A DNA stretch of 52,260 nucleotides from Myxacorys almedinensis A (GCF_010091945.1 NZ_WVIE01000032.1:1-52260), one strand, 5' to 3'. Counted from the first letter of the stretch, positions 25,397-34,545 are shown. Notes: generated by a model not told the origin, from the sequence alone. Made by a program: numbers and translations.

Positions 25397-26692
25397 CTAA
25401 ATCACGGTTCCATCATAAATCGTGGCGTTTTTCACCACAACTACAATGCCACTCCGGATGATGAATCCTTGCTCTTCACGATTGGCTTCTTCAACTCGAT
25501 CTTTATTGATAATCTGCACATTACAGCCAATCCGGGCATTTTTATCTACGATCGCACGGCGAATTGTTGTATCTGCGCCGATTCCTAAAGCGACTTGGGA
25601 GTCATCACACTCTGCCCCCGAAGGTCGCTCTGCTTGACCTTCATAAAAGTCAGCCCCCATAATCAACGAATCTTCGATGGTTACCCCAGCTTCGATCCGT
25701 GCTCTCACCCCTAATACCGAGTGATGAATCCGGCAGTTCTTGAGAATACAACCCTCGCCCACGATCGATTCTGTAATGTGAGAATTGAGATACTTGCTGG
25801 GCGGCAAGAAGCGATGGCGAGTATAGATTGGCGCGCGCTCTTCGTAGAAGCTAAAGGGCGGTTGCGGCTGTTGGGTTAGGGCAAGGTTAGCTTCATAAAA
25901 CGATTCGATCGTTCCAATATCTTCCCAGTAGTCGTTGAATAGGTACGCCTGGAGGTTGTGAGTAACCGACGACTGAGGAATGATCTCTTTGCCAAAATCC
26001 GTCCGATCGGTCTTCTCTTTTAGCAGCTTAATCAAGACATCTTTGTTGAACACATAAATCCCCATCGACGCAATGTAAGGGCTGTGTTTTGCCTCTTCGG
26101 GCGACAACCCTAGCACGGTCGTATCCACTTGCATTTGCTTCAGGGCATCCCCTTTGGGCTTTTCACTAAAATCGATCACTCGCCCTGAGCCGTCAATTTT
26201 CATCAGACCGAAATCGGAAGCTCGCTTTTCATCGATCGGCACAACCGAAAGCGTAATATCCGCCCCTGTTTCCCGATGGCGCTCGATAAAGTGGCGATAG
26301 TCCATCCGATATAAATGATCGCCAGAGAGAATGAGGCACTGATCGACATCCCATTCTTCGAGCAACCAAATATATTGCCGGACTGCATCCGCCGTTCCTT
26401 GAAACCAGTTCGGGTTTTCGGGCGTTTGCTGAGCGGCTAGCACTTCTACAAATCCGTCATTAAATCCGGGGAAACTAAATGCTCTGGCAATGTGGCGGTT
26501 GAGTGAGGCAGAGTTGAACTGAGTTAGAACGTAAATTTTAAAGATTTCCGAGTTAATGCAATTGCTAACGGGAATATCAATCAAGCGATATTTTCCTGCT
26601 AGGGGAACCGCAGGCTTTGCCCGTTGCTTTGTCAGAGGATACAGACGGGTTCCTGCTCCGCCGCCTAAAATAATCGATAAGACTCGTTTCAC
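25397..26692 (-). CDS. glgC: Glucose-1-phosphate adenylyltransferase GlgC
   Basis: 431 residues from GTG 26692. It makes ADP-glucose from glucose-1-phosphate and ATP, the regulated step of glycogen synthesis. '[20 protein letters not shown]' is the nucleotide-binding and allosteric start, '[14 protein letters not shown]' follows, '[11 protein letters not shown]' holds the catalytic Asp, and 'FSEKPKG' the glucose-1-P site. The C-terminal half is a left-handed beta-helix ending '[20 protein letters not shown]', as in cyanobacterial 3-phosphoglycerate-activated enzymes. Length and motifs are complete. The upstream region is shared with the divergent gcvT. Confidence 0.95.
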   Translation of the reverse strand: MKRVLSIILGGGAGTRLYPLTKQRAKPAVPLAGKYRLIDIPVSNCINSEIFKIYVLTQFNSASLNRHIARAFSFPGFNDGFVEVLAAQQTPENPNWFQGTADAVRQYIWLLEEWDVDQCLILSGDHLYRMDYRHFIERHRETGADITLSVVPIDEKRASDFGLMKIDGSGRVIDFSEKPKGDALKQMQVDTTVLGLSPEEAKHSPYIASMGIYVFNKDVLIKLLKEKTDRTDFGKEIIPQSSVTHNLQAYLFNDYWEDIGTIESFYEANLALTQQPQPPFSFYEERAPIYTRHRFLPPSKYLNSHITESIVGEGCILKNCRIHHSVLGVRARIEAGVTIEDSLIMGADFYEGQAERPSGAECDDSQVALGIGADTTIRRAIVDKNARIGCNVQIINKDRVEEANREEQGFIIRSGIVVVVKNATIYDGTVI

Positions 26693-26861
26693 AAAAAAAC
26701 CTCGCAGCTTCCACTTCGACTCCCATCATTAAGTGTGAGTTGCGATGGTCTTATTGGCAAGTGGGTTTGGCAAGAAGATTTAGCAGACTAAGATCAACCT
26801 GTGGCAGAGTCAGGGATCTGGCAATTGATAATTTGTCAGGCTTGGTGTGTCATTGTTATAT

Positions 26862-26935
26862 AGACTACGTTATGTAGATTACATTGCCCAGATTACGTTG
26901 TGCAGACTACTTATGCAGATTGTGCAGAATTATGC
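26862..26935. repeat. Degenerate ~14-base tandem repeats upstream of gcvT
   Basis: Six shrinking units start AGACTAC/AGATTAC and end in TATGT, GCCC or TGTGC/TATGC (e.g. AGATTACGTTGTGC at 26890-26903). They end 50 bases before the gcvT start, in the glgC-gcvT divergent region. Possibly a regulator-binding array. Confidence 0.55.
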
Positions 26936-26985
26936 AGCGCATTATTTTCTGATCAGAACAGTAATAATTTGATCAGCCGACAAGA

Positions 26986-28119
26986 ATGAATAGTGTGAGG
27001 ACGATCGCTGTGGCTAACAATACTTTGCTAAGAACTCCGCTCTATGACGTTGCGATCGCGCTAAATGCCAGAATGGTCGGATTTTCCGGATGGGAAATGC
27101 CGGTGCAGTTTGCAGGCATTGGGCAAGAACATCATGCCGTTCGCACCGATGCAGGCATGTTTGACATTTCGCACATGGGCAAGTTTTCGCTGCACGGTCG
27201 CGATGTGTTGACTCAGATTCAGCGCCTGGTGCCCTCAGATTTGAGCCGATTGCAGCCCGGACAAGCGCAGTACACCATTTTGTTAAACCCTGAAGGTGGC
27301 ATTATTGACGACCTGATTTTTTACTACCAGGGGCGAGATGACACCGATCAGCAGCGCTGGGTTGTGATTGTCAATGCAGCAACGACGCAAAAAGATAAAG
27401 CTTGGATGCTCGAACATCTTGATACGAGCCAACTGATGTTTCACGATCATTCCCTTGAAAAGGCACTCATCGCGCTGCAAGGACCCAAAGCCATGGAGCA
27501 GTTGCAAGCCATCACCTCAGACGATCTTTCTCCAATCAAACCTTTTGAACATTTAGAAGGAACCGTTCTCGGAAGACCTGCTTTCATCGCCCGCACTGGC
27601 TACACCGGCGAAGATGGCTTTGAGGTCATGGTCGATCCGGGCGTTGGCGTAGAACTGTGGCGATCGCTGCTCAATAGGGGTGTCGTGCCCTGCGGATTGG
27701 GAGCGCGGGACACCTTGCGGCTTGAAGCGGCAATGGCGCTTTACGGACAGGATATCAACGAGTCGATTAGCCCGTTAGAGGCGGGATTAGGCTGGGTGGT
27801 GCATCTCGATCGCAAAGGAGATTTTATCGGGCGATCGGTGCTAGAGCAGCAGAAAAAAGAGGGCGTCACCCGGCGGTTGGTTGGCTTGCAGATGCAGGGG
27901 CGAAACATTGCGCGCCATGGCTACCCGGTTGTGGTGGATGGGCAAGCGGTCGGGGTTGTCACGAGTGGAACCCTGGCACCAACTGTGGGGAGCGCGATCG
28001 CGCTTGCCTATGTCCCCGTTGCGTTTGCCCAACCCGGGCAGCCAGTAGAGGTCAGCATTCGCGGCAAATTGTGTCCTGCGATCGTCGTCAAGCGCCCATT
28101 TTACCGAGCCAAGAAGTAG
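26986..28119 (+). CDS. gcvT: Glycine cleavage T protein (aminomethyltransferase)
   Basis: 377 residues. It takes the aminomethyl group from lipoylated GcvH and gives methylene-tetrahydrofolate and ammonia. '[20 protein letters not shown]' and '[12 protein letters not shown]' form the folate-binding opening, '[12 protein letters not shown]' and '[19 protein letters not shown]' the core, with the catalytic Asp in 'GLGARD'. The C-terminal beta-barrel is complete. ATG 26986 is used; a GTG at codon 9 would remove only eight residues. It is followed 31 bases later by gcvH. The matching P protein lies 11.5 kb downstream, beyond the accessory island. Confidence 0.95.
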   Translation: MNSVRTIAVANNTLLRTPLYDVAIALNARMVGFSGWEMPVQFAGIGQEHHAVRTDAGMFDISHMGKFSLHGRDVLTQIQRLVPSDLSRLQPGQAQYTILLNPEGGIIDDLIFYYQGRDDTDQQRWVVIVNAATTQKDKAWMLEHLDTSQLMFHDHSLEKALIALQGPKAMEQLQAITSDDLSPIKPFEHLEGTVLGRPAFIARTGYTGEDGFEVMVDPGVGVELWRSLLNRGVVPCGLGARDTLRLEAAMALYGQDINESISPLEAGLGWVVHLDRKGDFIGRSVLEQQKKEGVTRRLVGLQMQGRNIARHGYPVVVDGQAVGVVTSGTLAPTVGSAIALAYVPVAFAQPGQPVEVSIRGKLCPAIVVKRPFYRAKK

Positions 28120-28150
28120 AATTAGTTCGTCTTCATCTCGTCAAATCATC

Positions 28151-28540
28151 ATGGCATTCGAGTATCCCGACCATCTAAAATACACCGACACCCACGAATA
28201 TACGCAGCTTGAGGGCGACGTTGCGATCGTGGGGATTACAGCATTTGCGATCGATCAATTGGGCGATATTGTGTTTTTAGAAGTGCCTGAAGTGGGCACA
28301 GAAGTCACGAAAGGCAAAAGCTTTGGCACGATCGAATCGGTAAAAGCTGTAGAAGATCTCAAGTCTCCCGTGACTGGAACTGTGGTGCAATCTAACACCG
28401 AGATGGCAGATGCGCCAGAGAATTTAGCCAACGATCCCTATAGCGCCGGTTGGCTGATCAAAGTTAAAGTGAGCGATCCGAGTGAGGTTGACAATGGCAT
28501 GTCGGCAGAGCAATATCGCGGATTGGTGGAGGGGAGTTGA
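28151..28540 (+). CDS. gcvH: Glycine cleavage H protein
   Basis: 129 residues. GcvH carries lipoate as a swinging arm between the P, T and L proteins. The lipoyl lysine is K65 in '[19 protein letters not shown]'; '[15 protein letters not shown]' is the preceding strand and '[17 protein letters not shown]' the conserved C-terminal part. Length is normal. It is co-directional with gcvT and probably in one operon. After its stop the sequence becomes pyrimidine-rich with a dispersed 42-bp block, marking the left edge of the accessory island. Confidence 0.95.
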   Translation: MAFEYPDHLKYTDTHEYTQLEGDVAIVGITAFAIDQLGDIVFLEVPEVGTEVTKGKSFGTIESVKAVEDLKSPVTGTVVQSNTEMADAPENLANDPYSAGWLIKVKVSDPSEVDNGMSAEQYRGLVEGS

Positions 28541-28877
28541 GAAGAGGAGTGTGGGGTGTTGAGCGCTCCCTTGCAAAATTTTCTACGCAAGAGAGCCAGA
28601 GTGTGGTTCACTTTCTCCTGGGGAACATCTCCCTCTACCCCTCTACCCTCTCACCCCTCCACCCATTAACTCAAAGTTGACAATCTACTAGCAGCTAGAT
28701 CTGTCACCCACGATCGCTGAGAGCATTATCAGAAATTTGGCTTTCAATAAAAAGTTAAACCTCAAAAAGTGAGCAAAAAGTGAGCAGCTTTTGACCTGGA
28801 AGCCAGCAATAAAACCAGGCAAACTGTAAACAGTTGGAAGTTACACACCAACAAACACATTCAACGAGGTACATACC
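28541..28877. other. Left boundary of the accessory island
   Basis: No gene. It holds a C/T-rich stretch and, at 28651-28692, the inverted copy of the 42-bp block found at 16222-16263. The last 100 bases are A/T-rich with the ribosome site (ACGAGG) of the first leader-peptide gene and presumably its promoter. Confidence 0.5.
28651..28692 (-). repeat. 42-bp block shared with 16222-16263
   Basis: Its reverse complement starts GCTAGTAGATTGTCAACTT and continues through GGGTGGAGGGGTG; only two or three of 42 positions differ from the copy after the SRPBCC gene. No partner inverted end was seen here. Confidence 0.7.
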
Positions 28878-29147
28878 GTGAACCGTTTAACCGTACAATC
28901 TGAACTGTTGATGGAACTGTCTGACGAACAACAAGAAATCGTCTCAGGTGGCATCAGCTTGATGGACATGATTAGTACTGATTTTGATTTCTCGAAGGAA
29001 TCCCTTGCCTTTAAAGCAGAAGCAACGTCAGGACCGATGGGTAGCAACGTCAGCCAATTGGTTGCTGCTGACAAGGCTGACCTCTTCACGAGCGCTTCTA
29101 AAGACTTCTCGCTCAATTTCAACCCAGGCGACTTCATCAAATTCTAA
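28878..29147 (+). CDS. Double-glycine leader peptide precursor (bacteriocin-like), first
   Basis: 89 residues from GTG 28878 after an AACGAGG ribosome site. The leader 'LLMELSDEQQEIVSGG' has the L-S-x-E-Q-Q-E-x-V-x-G-G consensus of cyanobacterial peptides exported by C39-peptidase ABC transporters; cleavage is expected after G24-G25. The 64-residue core has no cysteine and is acidic, with Ser, Phe and Asp, ending 'NFNPGDFIKF', so lanthionine or disulfide chemistry is excluded. No modifying enzyme is encoded nearby. The core matches nothing I recognise; it could be a bacteriocin, a signal or a matrix peptide. HlyD and PCAT genes follow on the same strand. Confidence 0.8.
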   Translation: MNRLTVQSELLMELSDEQQEIVSGGISLMDMISTDFDFSKESLAFKAEATSGPMGSNVSQLVAADKADLFTSASKDFSLNFNPGDFIKF

Positions 29148-29178
29148 GTCGCCTCTTTAATGCTAGGAAGCAATTGTG

Positions 29179-29316
29179 AAAGATTCCAGAGCATGTCTAT
29201 CATGTTCATCTTGATGGATCTTGCGTTCTCTATTGACTGATAACTTGATTGTGATGTAACGCAATCTATTTATTAGCCAGCCAATTAAGAGATGCGATCG
29301 CTGCTCTGGAATCTTT
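29179..29316 (+). other. Nested inverted-repeat element between leader peptide and HlyD
   Basis: A perfect 15-bp inverted repeat, 29179-29193 and 29302-29316, encloses a second one, TTGCGTT/AACGCAA (29221-29227, 29258-29264). The right arm ends in T-rich sequence (TTTTCTT). In RNA it would fold as a long branched hairpin and may act as a partial terminator or processing site setting the ratio of peptide to exporter. A defective insertion element is an alternative. Confidence 0.6.
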
Positions 29317-29409
29317 TCTTACCCACAATATTCTAATCTGATTGCAAAAGCTGTGTCTTTCATGAAGCAATCATAGCGCATTTACTGTTCATTCATTGGT
29401 TGCAATCCT

Positions 29410-30702
29410 ATGGAGAACACACCGAGTCAACTCCCAACCATCAGCAGTAACGAACTCCTCCCCCGGCTTAGCCCTTGGGCGATCGCAGGGGGCGGCGTCT
29501 TGGTCATTATCTTTGGAACTGCTGTGCTGCTTTCTACGGTGCTAAAGTACAACGTGACGGTTAAGGCACCCGCCACTATCCGACCTGCTGGCGATCTGCG
29601 CCTCGTGCAAACCGCGATCGAGGGCACCGTAGAACAAATTGTCGTGAAAGAGAATCAAACCGTCAAGGCTGGGGATGTGATTGCGCGAATCGATGACTCC
29701 CGCTTTGCAACCACCCAAAGCCAGCTAGAGGGGGATATCCGGCAGGGAAGACTGCAACTTGCTCAGGTGACGGCTCAAACTCAAGCCCTCGACAGTCAAA
29801 TTGCAGCGCAGTCTAACTTGGCGCAGCGCAGCACTCAAGCCGCAGAAGCGCAGTTAAGAAGCCAACAACGGGTGTTTCAAGACCAACAACAAATATCTCA
29901 ATCCAACGTTCAAGAAGCAACTGCCGCGCTCAATTTAGCCCAAGAGCAACTGACTCGATTTCGCCAGCTTGCTGAGGCAGGTGCAGTCGCAACTCTAGTT
30001 TTAAAAGAAAAAGAGGCGGCGGTTGCTGTTGCCCAAGCTCAAGTTAATCGCGCCAGTTCTGGGTTAAATCCGACAGATGCAGAAATTGCCAGGGCAGAAG
30101 AGCAAATTGCTCAAACCCAAGCTCAAGGAGCCTCGACGTTAGCCACGTTGCAGCAACAGCGAGAACAACTCGTGCAAAATCAGATCGAATTACAGCGTCA
30201 ACTCGATCGCACCCAAAAAGAACTGCAACAAGCTGAGCGCAATTTTAGCCAAAGCACGATCCGCGCCCCTATTTCTGGAACCTTGCTCCAACTCAATCTT
30301 CGCAATCCATCCCAAGTGGTGCAGTCTGGAGAAGCGATCGCGCTGATTGCACCTCAGAACGCGCCATTCGTGATTAAAGCGCAAGTTTCGGCTCAAGACA
30401 TTGATAAGGTCAAGCCCGAACAACAGGTGCAAATGCGGGTTTCGGCATGTCCGTATCCTGATTATGGCACCCTCAATGGCACGGTCAAAACCGTAGCACC
30501 TGATGCGCGACCTGCAAGTGATGGACAAAATGTCCCCGCTACTTACGAAATCACAATGCAACCGGAAAACGCGTTTGTTGGCGATGAGCGCCGCCAGTGC
30601 CAACTGCAAGCTGGAATGGTAGGAAGTGCAGATATTATTTCACGTCAAGAAACTGTTGTGCAATTTATTCTCAGAAAGACAAGGTTGATCTCAAATTTGT
30701 AA
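29410..30702 (+). CDS. HlyD-family periplasmic adaptor
   Basis: 430 residues. One membrane helix near the N-terminus ('WAIAGGGVLVIIFGTAVLLS') is followed by a split biotinyl-lipoyl domain ('AIEGTVEQIVVKENQTVKAG'...'IRAPISGTLLQLNLRNPSQV') around a long Gln/Ala-rich coiled coil (~105-285), then the beta-barrel 'DKVKPEQQVQMRVSACPYPD'. Such adaptors connect an inner-membrane ABC exporter to a TolC duct. Order leader peptide - HlyD - PCAT - leader peptide marks it as the adaptor for the exporter at 30755. The TolC partner is probably encoded elsewhere. Confidence 0.9.
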   Translation: MENTPSQLPTISSNELLPRLSPWAIAGGGVLVIIFGTAVLLSTVLKYNVTVKAPATIRPAGDLRLVQTAIEGTVEQIVVKENQTVKAGDVIARIDDSRFATTQSQLEGDIRQGRLQLAQVTAQTQALDSQIAAQSNLAQRSTQAAEAQLRSQQRVFQDQQQISQSNVQEATAALNLAQEQLTRFRQLAEAGAVATLVLKEKEAAVAVAQAQVNRASSGLNPTDAEIARAEEQIAQTQAQGASTLATLQQQREQLVQNQIELQRQLDRTQKELQQAERNFSQSTIRAPISGTLLQLNLRNPSQVVQSGEAIALIAPQNAPFVIKAQVSAQDIDKVKPEQQVQMRVSACPYPDYGTLNGTVKTVAPDARPASDGQNVPATYEITMQPENAFVGDERRQCQLQAGMVGSADIISRQETVVQFILRKTRLISNL

Positions 30703-30754
30703 TTTGTTATTCGTGTAATTTGTCAGTTGTATGACGCAGGTTTAAGGTTTGGCT

Positions 30755-32917
30755 ATGGTTGCTTCATCAAGACACGGCTATCAATGTGTGTCACAACTGA
30801 GTGAGGAAGATTGTGGAGCAGCCTGTCTCGCCTCGATTAGCAAACACTATGGACAGGTTTTGAGTATTGCTCGCTGTCGAGAAGCGGTGGGAACAGGTCA
30901 ACTTGGAACGACTCTATTAGGGCTGCGACGAGGATTTGAACGGTTGGGGTTTAAGACGCGATCGGTCAAAGTGTCTGGGGAAATTCTCGATCGACTGGGC
31001 GAACTGCCGCTTCCCGGTGTGATCCACTGGAAGGGCTATCACTGGGTTGTTTTGTATGGCAAGCGGGGGCGAAACTTCATCGTTGCCGATCCCGCTTTGG
31101 GACTTCGTTATGTCAAGCGTCAGGAGCTAATGACCGCCTGGAACGGCATTATGCTACTGCTAGAACCCGATCCAGAGGCATTTTTGCCTGCCGCTCAAGC
31201 CGAAACCAAAGAGGGGTTTGGACGCTTTTTGCAACGAGTTTCCCCCTATCGATCGCTGCTATTGGGGGCGCTCTTCATCAACTTAGTGTTGGGGCTGCTC
31301 TCTCTGGCAAGTCCGCTCTTGATGCAGATTCTTACCGATGATGTATTAGTACGACAAGATGCTCAACTGTTGACGGTCGTGATTGTGAGTGTCGTCGTGT
31401 TGAGTTTATTTAGCGGCAGCCTGCAACTGTTGCAGTCCACCTTGATTGCTCACTTTAGTCAACGGGTTCAGTTGGGATTTGTACTGGACTTTGGGCGCAA
31501 GATTCTTCATTTGCCCCTCAGTTACTATGAGACTCGTCGTAGTGGTGAAATTGTGAGCCGACTGCGGGATATCAACGAGATCAATCAATTGCTGGGTCAT
31601 GTTGTGATCGGATTACCCAGCCAATTCTTCATCGCATTGGTTTCTTTATGTTTTATGCTATTTTATAGCTGGAAACTTACTGTAGCCGTTCTTTTTATTG
31701 GTCTGTTAATGACGGTATCCGTAGTACCGTTTCTACCAGCGTTGCGACGAGCGACTCGAAATCTATTAGTTTTATCGTCCGAAAACCAAGGCGTGTTAGT
31801 TGAAACCTTTAAAGGAGCCTTGGTGATGAAATCGACGAATGCGGCTCCGCAGTTTTGGGAAGAGTTGCAGAGTCGGTTTGGTCGTCTTGCGAATTTAACC
31901 TTTAGTACGACTCAAATTGGCATCATCACAGGCACGTTTACGCAACAGGTGAGCCGCATTGGAACGGTTGTGCTACTCGGGTTGGGTAGCTTTTTGGTGA
32001 TCAATAAAGAACTCAGCATTGGTCAGCTATTAGCGTTCAATGGTATGCAGGGCAATGTGTTAGCCTTTATGACTGCCATTTTGAGCTTGGTAGATGAATA
32101 TTTTCGGTCTCAAACGGCGGTCGATCGGGTGTCGGAAGTGATTGATGCGACGCCAGAAGTGAGCGGCAATACCCAAAAGCCCTTTGCTCCGCTTTCGGCA
32201 GATGCTGACGTGATCTGTCACCGCCTCAATTTTCACCATGCGGGCAGAGTGGATTTGATGGAAAATTTTTCCATCACGCTTCCGGGTGGAAAAGCGATCG
32301 CGCTGATCGGCACATCGGGGTGCGGAAAAAGCACCCTCGCTAAACTCATTGCTGGATTGTATGAACCCAATTCGGGCAATGTCCGGATTGGCTATTACAA
32401 CATGCAAGATTTATCCCTCGATTGTTTGCGCCAACAGGTGATTTATGTGCCGCAAGATGCCCACTTTTGGAGCCGCACGATCGTTGAAAATTTTCGCCTC
32501 GGAACGCCCTACATTTCGTTTGAGCAGATTGTGAAAGCGTGCCAGATTGCAGGTGCAGATGACTTTATCAGTCAGTTGCCCAATCAATATCAAACGGTGT
32601 TAGGCGAATTTGGTGCGAATCTATCGGGTGGACAACGGCAGCGCCTCGCGATCGCACGGGGCATTGTCACCGATCCTCCGGTACTCATCCTCGACGAATC
32701 GACGGCTGGTCTCGATCCGGTGAGTGAAGCGCAGGTACTCGATCGGTTGCTGGCGACTCGCCGCAATAAAACGACGATCATGATTACTCATCGTCCGAGT
32801 GTCATCGATCGCGCCGATTGGATTGTGTTGCTCGATAAGGGTGAAGTGAAGATACAAGGTTCGCCGAGCGAGTTGGGTGCATTGCCCGGAGACCATTTGA
32901 AGTTTTTGTCGTATTGA
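30755..32917 (+). CDS. Peptidase-containing ABC exporter (PCAT, C39 + permease + ATPase)
   Basis: 720 residues from ATG 30755 (TTG two codons earlier also possible). The C39 peptidase (~8-145) has the catalytic Cys20 in 'SEEDCGAACLASI', His in 'GYHWVVLYG' and Asp in 'IVADPALG'. Six membrane helices span ~165-440. The ATPase has Walker A 'GTSGCGKST', signature 'NLSGGQRQRLAIARG' and Walker B 'PVLILDES', followed by 'TAGLDP' rather than the usual TSALD. It cleaves leaders after Gly-Gly and exports the core across the inner membrane; the two flanking precursors are its obvious substrates. Confidence 0.92.
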   Translation: MVASSRHGYQCVSQLSEEDCGAACLASISKHYGQVLSIARCREAVGTGQLGTTLLGLRRGFERLGFKTRSVKVSGEILDRLGELPLPGVIHWKGYHWVVLYGKRGRNFIVADPALGLRYVKRQELMTAWNGIMLLLEPDPEAFLPAAQAETKEGFGRFLQRVSPYRSLLLGALFINLVLGLLSLASPLLMQILTDDVLVRQDAQLLTVVIVSVVVLSLFSGSLQLLQSTLIAHFSQRVQLGFVLDFGRKILHLPLSYYETRRSGEIVSRLRDINEINQLLGHVVIGLPSQFFIALVSLCFMLFYSWKLTVAVLFIGLLMTVSVVPFLPALRRATRNLLVLSSENQGVLVETFKGALVMKSTNAAPQFWEELQSRFGRLANLTFSTTQIGIITGTFTQQVSRIGTVVLLGLGSFLVINKELSIGQLLAFNGMQGNVLAFMTAILSLVDEYFRSQTAVDRVSEVIDATPEVSGNTQKPFAPLSADADVICHRLNFHHAGRVDLMENFSITLPGGKAIALIGTSGCGKSTLAKLIAGLYEPNSGNVRIGYYNMQDLSLDCLRQQVIYVPQDAHFWSRTIVENFRLGTPYISFEQIVKACQIAGADDFISQLPNQYQTVLGEFGANLSGGQRQRLAIARGIVTDPPVLILDESTAGLDPVSEAQVLDRLLATRRNKTTIMITHRPSVIDRADWIVLLDKGEVKIQGSPSELGALPGDHLKFLSY

Positions 32918-32936
32918 AAATAACGAGGTTATTACT

Positions 32937-33218
32937 ATGTCTGAACTCGATCAATCTTTTACCGAACTGTCTGCGACCCAAGAGGAGAGCGTTGCGGGTG
33001 GGTGTGACATGGCTCCCTCTCTCTTTTTTCAAGAAACCGCGATCGATACTTTCGGAGAAAGTCAAATGAGTGTTGGGAATCAAGACGGTTTGAGCGCCTC
33101 ATCCTCAACTCGAACTGGATACAGTTTTCGACAAACTACATTCGCCATTTTTGGTGGAGACAATTTTCAAGCGAGTTCGTTTTTGAGAATCCTTGATTTG
33201 TTTAGGAGGTTCTTTTGA
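32937..33218 (+). CDS. Double-glycine leader peptide precursor (bacteriocin-like), second
   Basis: 93 residues, 19 bases after the exporter stop, with the same AACGAGG ribosome site as the first precursor. Leader 'FTELSATQEESVAGG' ends at G21-G22. The 71-residue core begins with its only cysteine, is rich in Ser, Thr, Gly, Phe and Gln, and ends in a cationic amphipathic stretch 'SSFLRILDLFRRFF' that resembles a membrane-active helix. It shares no core similarity with the first precursor, suggesting two-peptide action or a diversified cargo set. Leader homology is clear; activity is inference. Confidence 0.75.
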   Translation: MSELDQSFTELSATQEESVAGGCDMAPSLFFQETAIDTFGESQMSVGNQDGLSASSSTRTGYSFRQTTFAIFGGDNFQASSFLRILDLFRRFF

Positions 33219-33317
33219 TGCGGTTTTTTAGGATATGTTTGTCAACGTTTTGCTACGTTGCTGTCTCGCCCTGAAACAAATATTACTTTGCAGAGCCTTC
33301 GGCTATGGGCTAATAGA

Positions 33318-33383
33318 GGAAAGTCTGTTAAAACGGGCGAAAGAGAGTAAACTGCTCTTCCAGTTCACTTTGGTAGACTTTCC
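33318..33383. other. Nested inverted-repeat element after the second precursor
   Basis: GGAAAGTCT/AGACTTTCC (33318-33326, 33375-33383) encloses AGTAAACTG/CAGTTCACT (33346-33354, 33361-33369; one mismatch) with loop CTCTTC. A two-tier hairpin without a T run. It occupies the 283-base gap before the GTPase-like gene and could be a processing site or small RNA. Confidence 0.5.
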
Positions 33384-33501
33384 CTATCCGGTTTACTTGA
33401 GCGTCTTTTGAGCGATCGCTCATTTGTTGTCAATTTTTTGTTGCGCAATGTGTGAGTCATTATCTGCCTTTTTTCTCATCTCTTACCCCAGATGACTATA
33501 G

Positions 33502-34458
33502 ATGATTATGCGGCTATTCTCTAAACCGTCTCCTAAAACATTCAGCCTCCTGAGTATTGGTCAGCGTGGAGTCGGTAAGACTGTTTTTCTAGCAGGTAGC
33601 TACGCTGAATTGCAGGGCGATGACAGGTCAGATCATCCTCAGTCCTCTTGGTTTGAGTGCCAAGACAGCGAGGTGCAGAGCAACTTGGACAAAATTCTGT
33701 ATCATGTTCAACAAACGGGCTTATATCCCCCCGCCACTATCAAAATTACTAACTTCAACTTTAGTTTGAAGCACCACGCCTTGCGGGGCATCAAAACGCT
33801 CTGCAATTTCCGTTGGTGGGATATTCCAGGCGAGTCTTGTAATCTTCGCAATCCCGATTTTCAAGAACTCGTTTTAAACTCGCACGGCTGCTGTGTGTTT
33901 ATCAACGCTCAAGCTCTCGTTCACGATTCAGACTATGCCCATACGTTGGAGGACATCTTCAACCAAGTGATTGCTATTGCCTCGCTGATCGGTCAACATC
34001 GGTTGAACTATGCGTTTGCTCTCATTCTGACCAAGTGTGATGCGTTAGCGTCTGGACCTGCCACCCAGCTTCAGCTTGAACAAAACCTTCAACCGCTCAC
34101 AATGCGTCTTGATGCGCTCAACGCCAATTACAAATATTTCTACTCTGCAATCCCAATTGTTTCCATCAGTGGCACTTCTATGCTCAATGCCAGAGGTGCC
34201 GCAGATCCGTTGCTGTGGCTATTATCAGAATTAAACAAACATCACCGATTTCAACCCGATCGCACTCTCGCCAGTAGCTTGACTCAGACTGTTTTCGCGC
34301 CGCCACTCTTTCCACCTCATGTACAGCGATCGCTCCTGACGCTAACATTGATCACACTCGGTCTTCTGGGAGTTGTCATGTTATTCTTATTCGCGATCGG
34401 ATACTCGATAACAAATCCCATTCAAGTTCCCAGCCAAGAGCAACCCTCCCGTTTGTAA
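33502..34458 (+). CDS. Membrane-anchored GTPase-like P-loop protein
   Basis: 318 residues. Walker A/G1 'SIGQRGVGKTVFL' (K26), G3 'WWDIPGE' (D107-x-x-G110) and G4 'ILTKCDAL' (T-K-x-D, D180) make a TRAFAC-type GTPase likely. The G3 'D-x-P-G-E' form recalls the GTPases of bacterial conflict systems described with double-GTPase modules. Near the C-terminus a single membrane helix, 'LTLTLITLGLLGVVMLFLFA', would tether the domain to the inner membrane with the nucleotide site in the cytosol. The WD40 protein follows 87 bases downstream in the same direction, so the two probably work together. An ATG two codons later is an alternative start. Family assignment is from motifs only. Confidence 0.7.
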   Translation: MIMRLFSKPSPKTFSLLSIGQRGVGKTVFLAGSYAELQGDDRSDHPQSSWFECQDSEVQSNLDKILYHVQQTGLYPPATIKITNFNFSLKHHALRGIKTLCNFRWWDIPGESCNLRNPDFQELVLNSHGCCVFINAQALVHDSDYAHTLEDIFNQVIAIASLIGQHRLNYAFALILTKCDALASGPATQLQLEQNLQPLTMRLDALNANYKYFYSAIPIVSISGTSMLNARGAADPLLWLLSELNKHHRFQPDRTLASSLTQTVFAPPLFPPHVQRSLLTLTLITLGLLGVVMLFLFAIGYSITNPIQVPSQEQPSRL

Positions 34459-34459
34459 T

Positions 34460-34532
34460 TCGTAATTCGCAGTGATCGAGAGGATTGAGTTTTCTGAGCG
34501 CCAAAGCAATCAACGCTGATCACGAATTACGA
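34460..34532. repeat. Inverted repeat between the GTPase and WD40 genes
   Basis: TCGTAATTCG-CAG-TGATC (34460-34477) pairs with GATCACGAATTACGA (34518-34532) apart from a three-base bulge. It could form an attenuating hairpin, or be a dispersed AATTCGTAATTCG-type repeat. Confidence 0.6.
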
Positions 34533-34545
34533 TTGAAGCTTGCCC

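Noticed and set aside
26693-26985. Glycine riboswitch ahead of gcvT
   Set aside because: The tandem repeats do not show the conserved glycine aptamer cores or an expression platform.
33316-33330. GAGGAAAGTC resembling the P4 strand of RNase P RNA
   Set aside because: The other conserved RNase P regions are absent from the short gap; coincidence.
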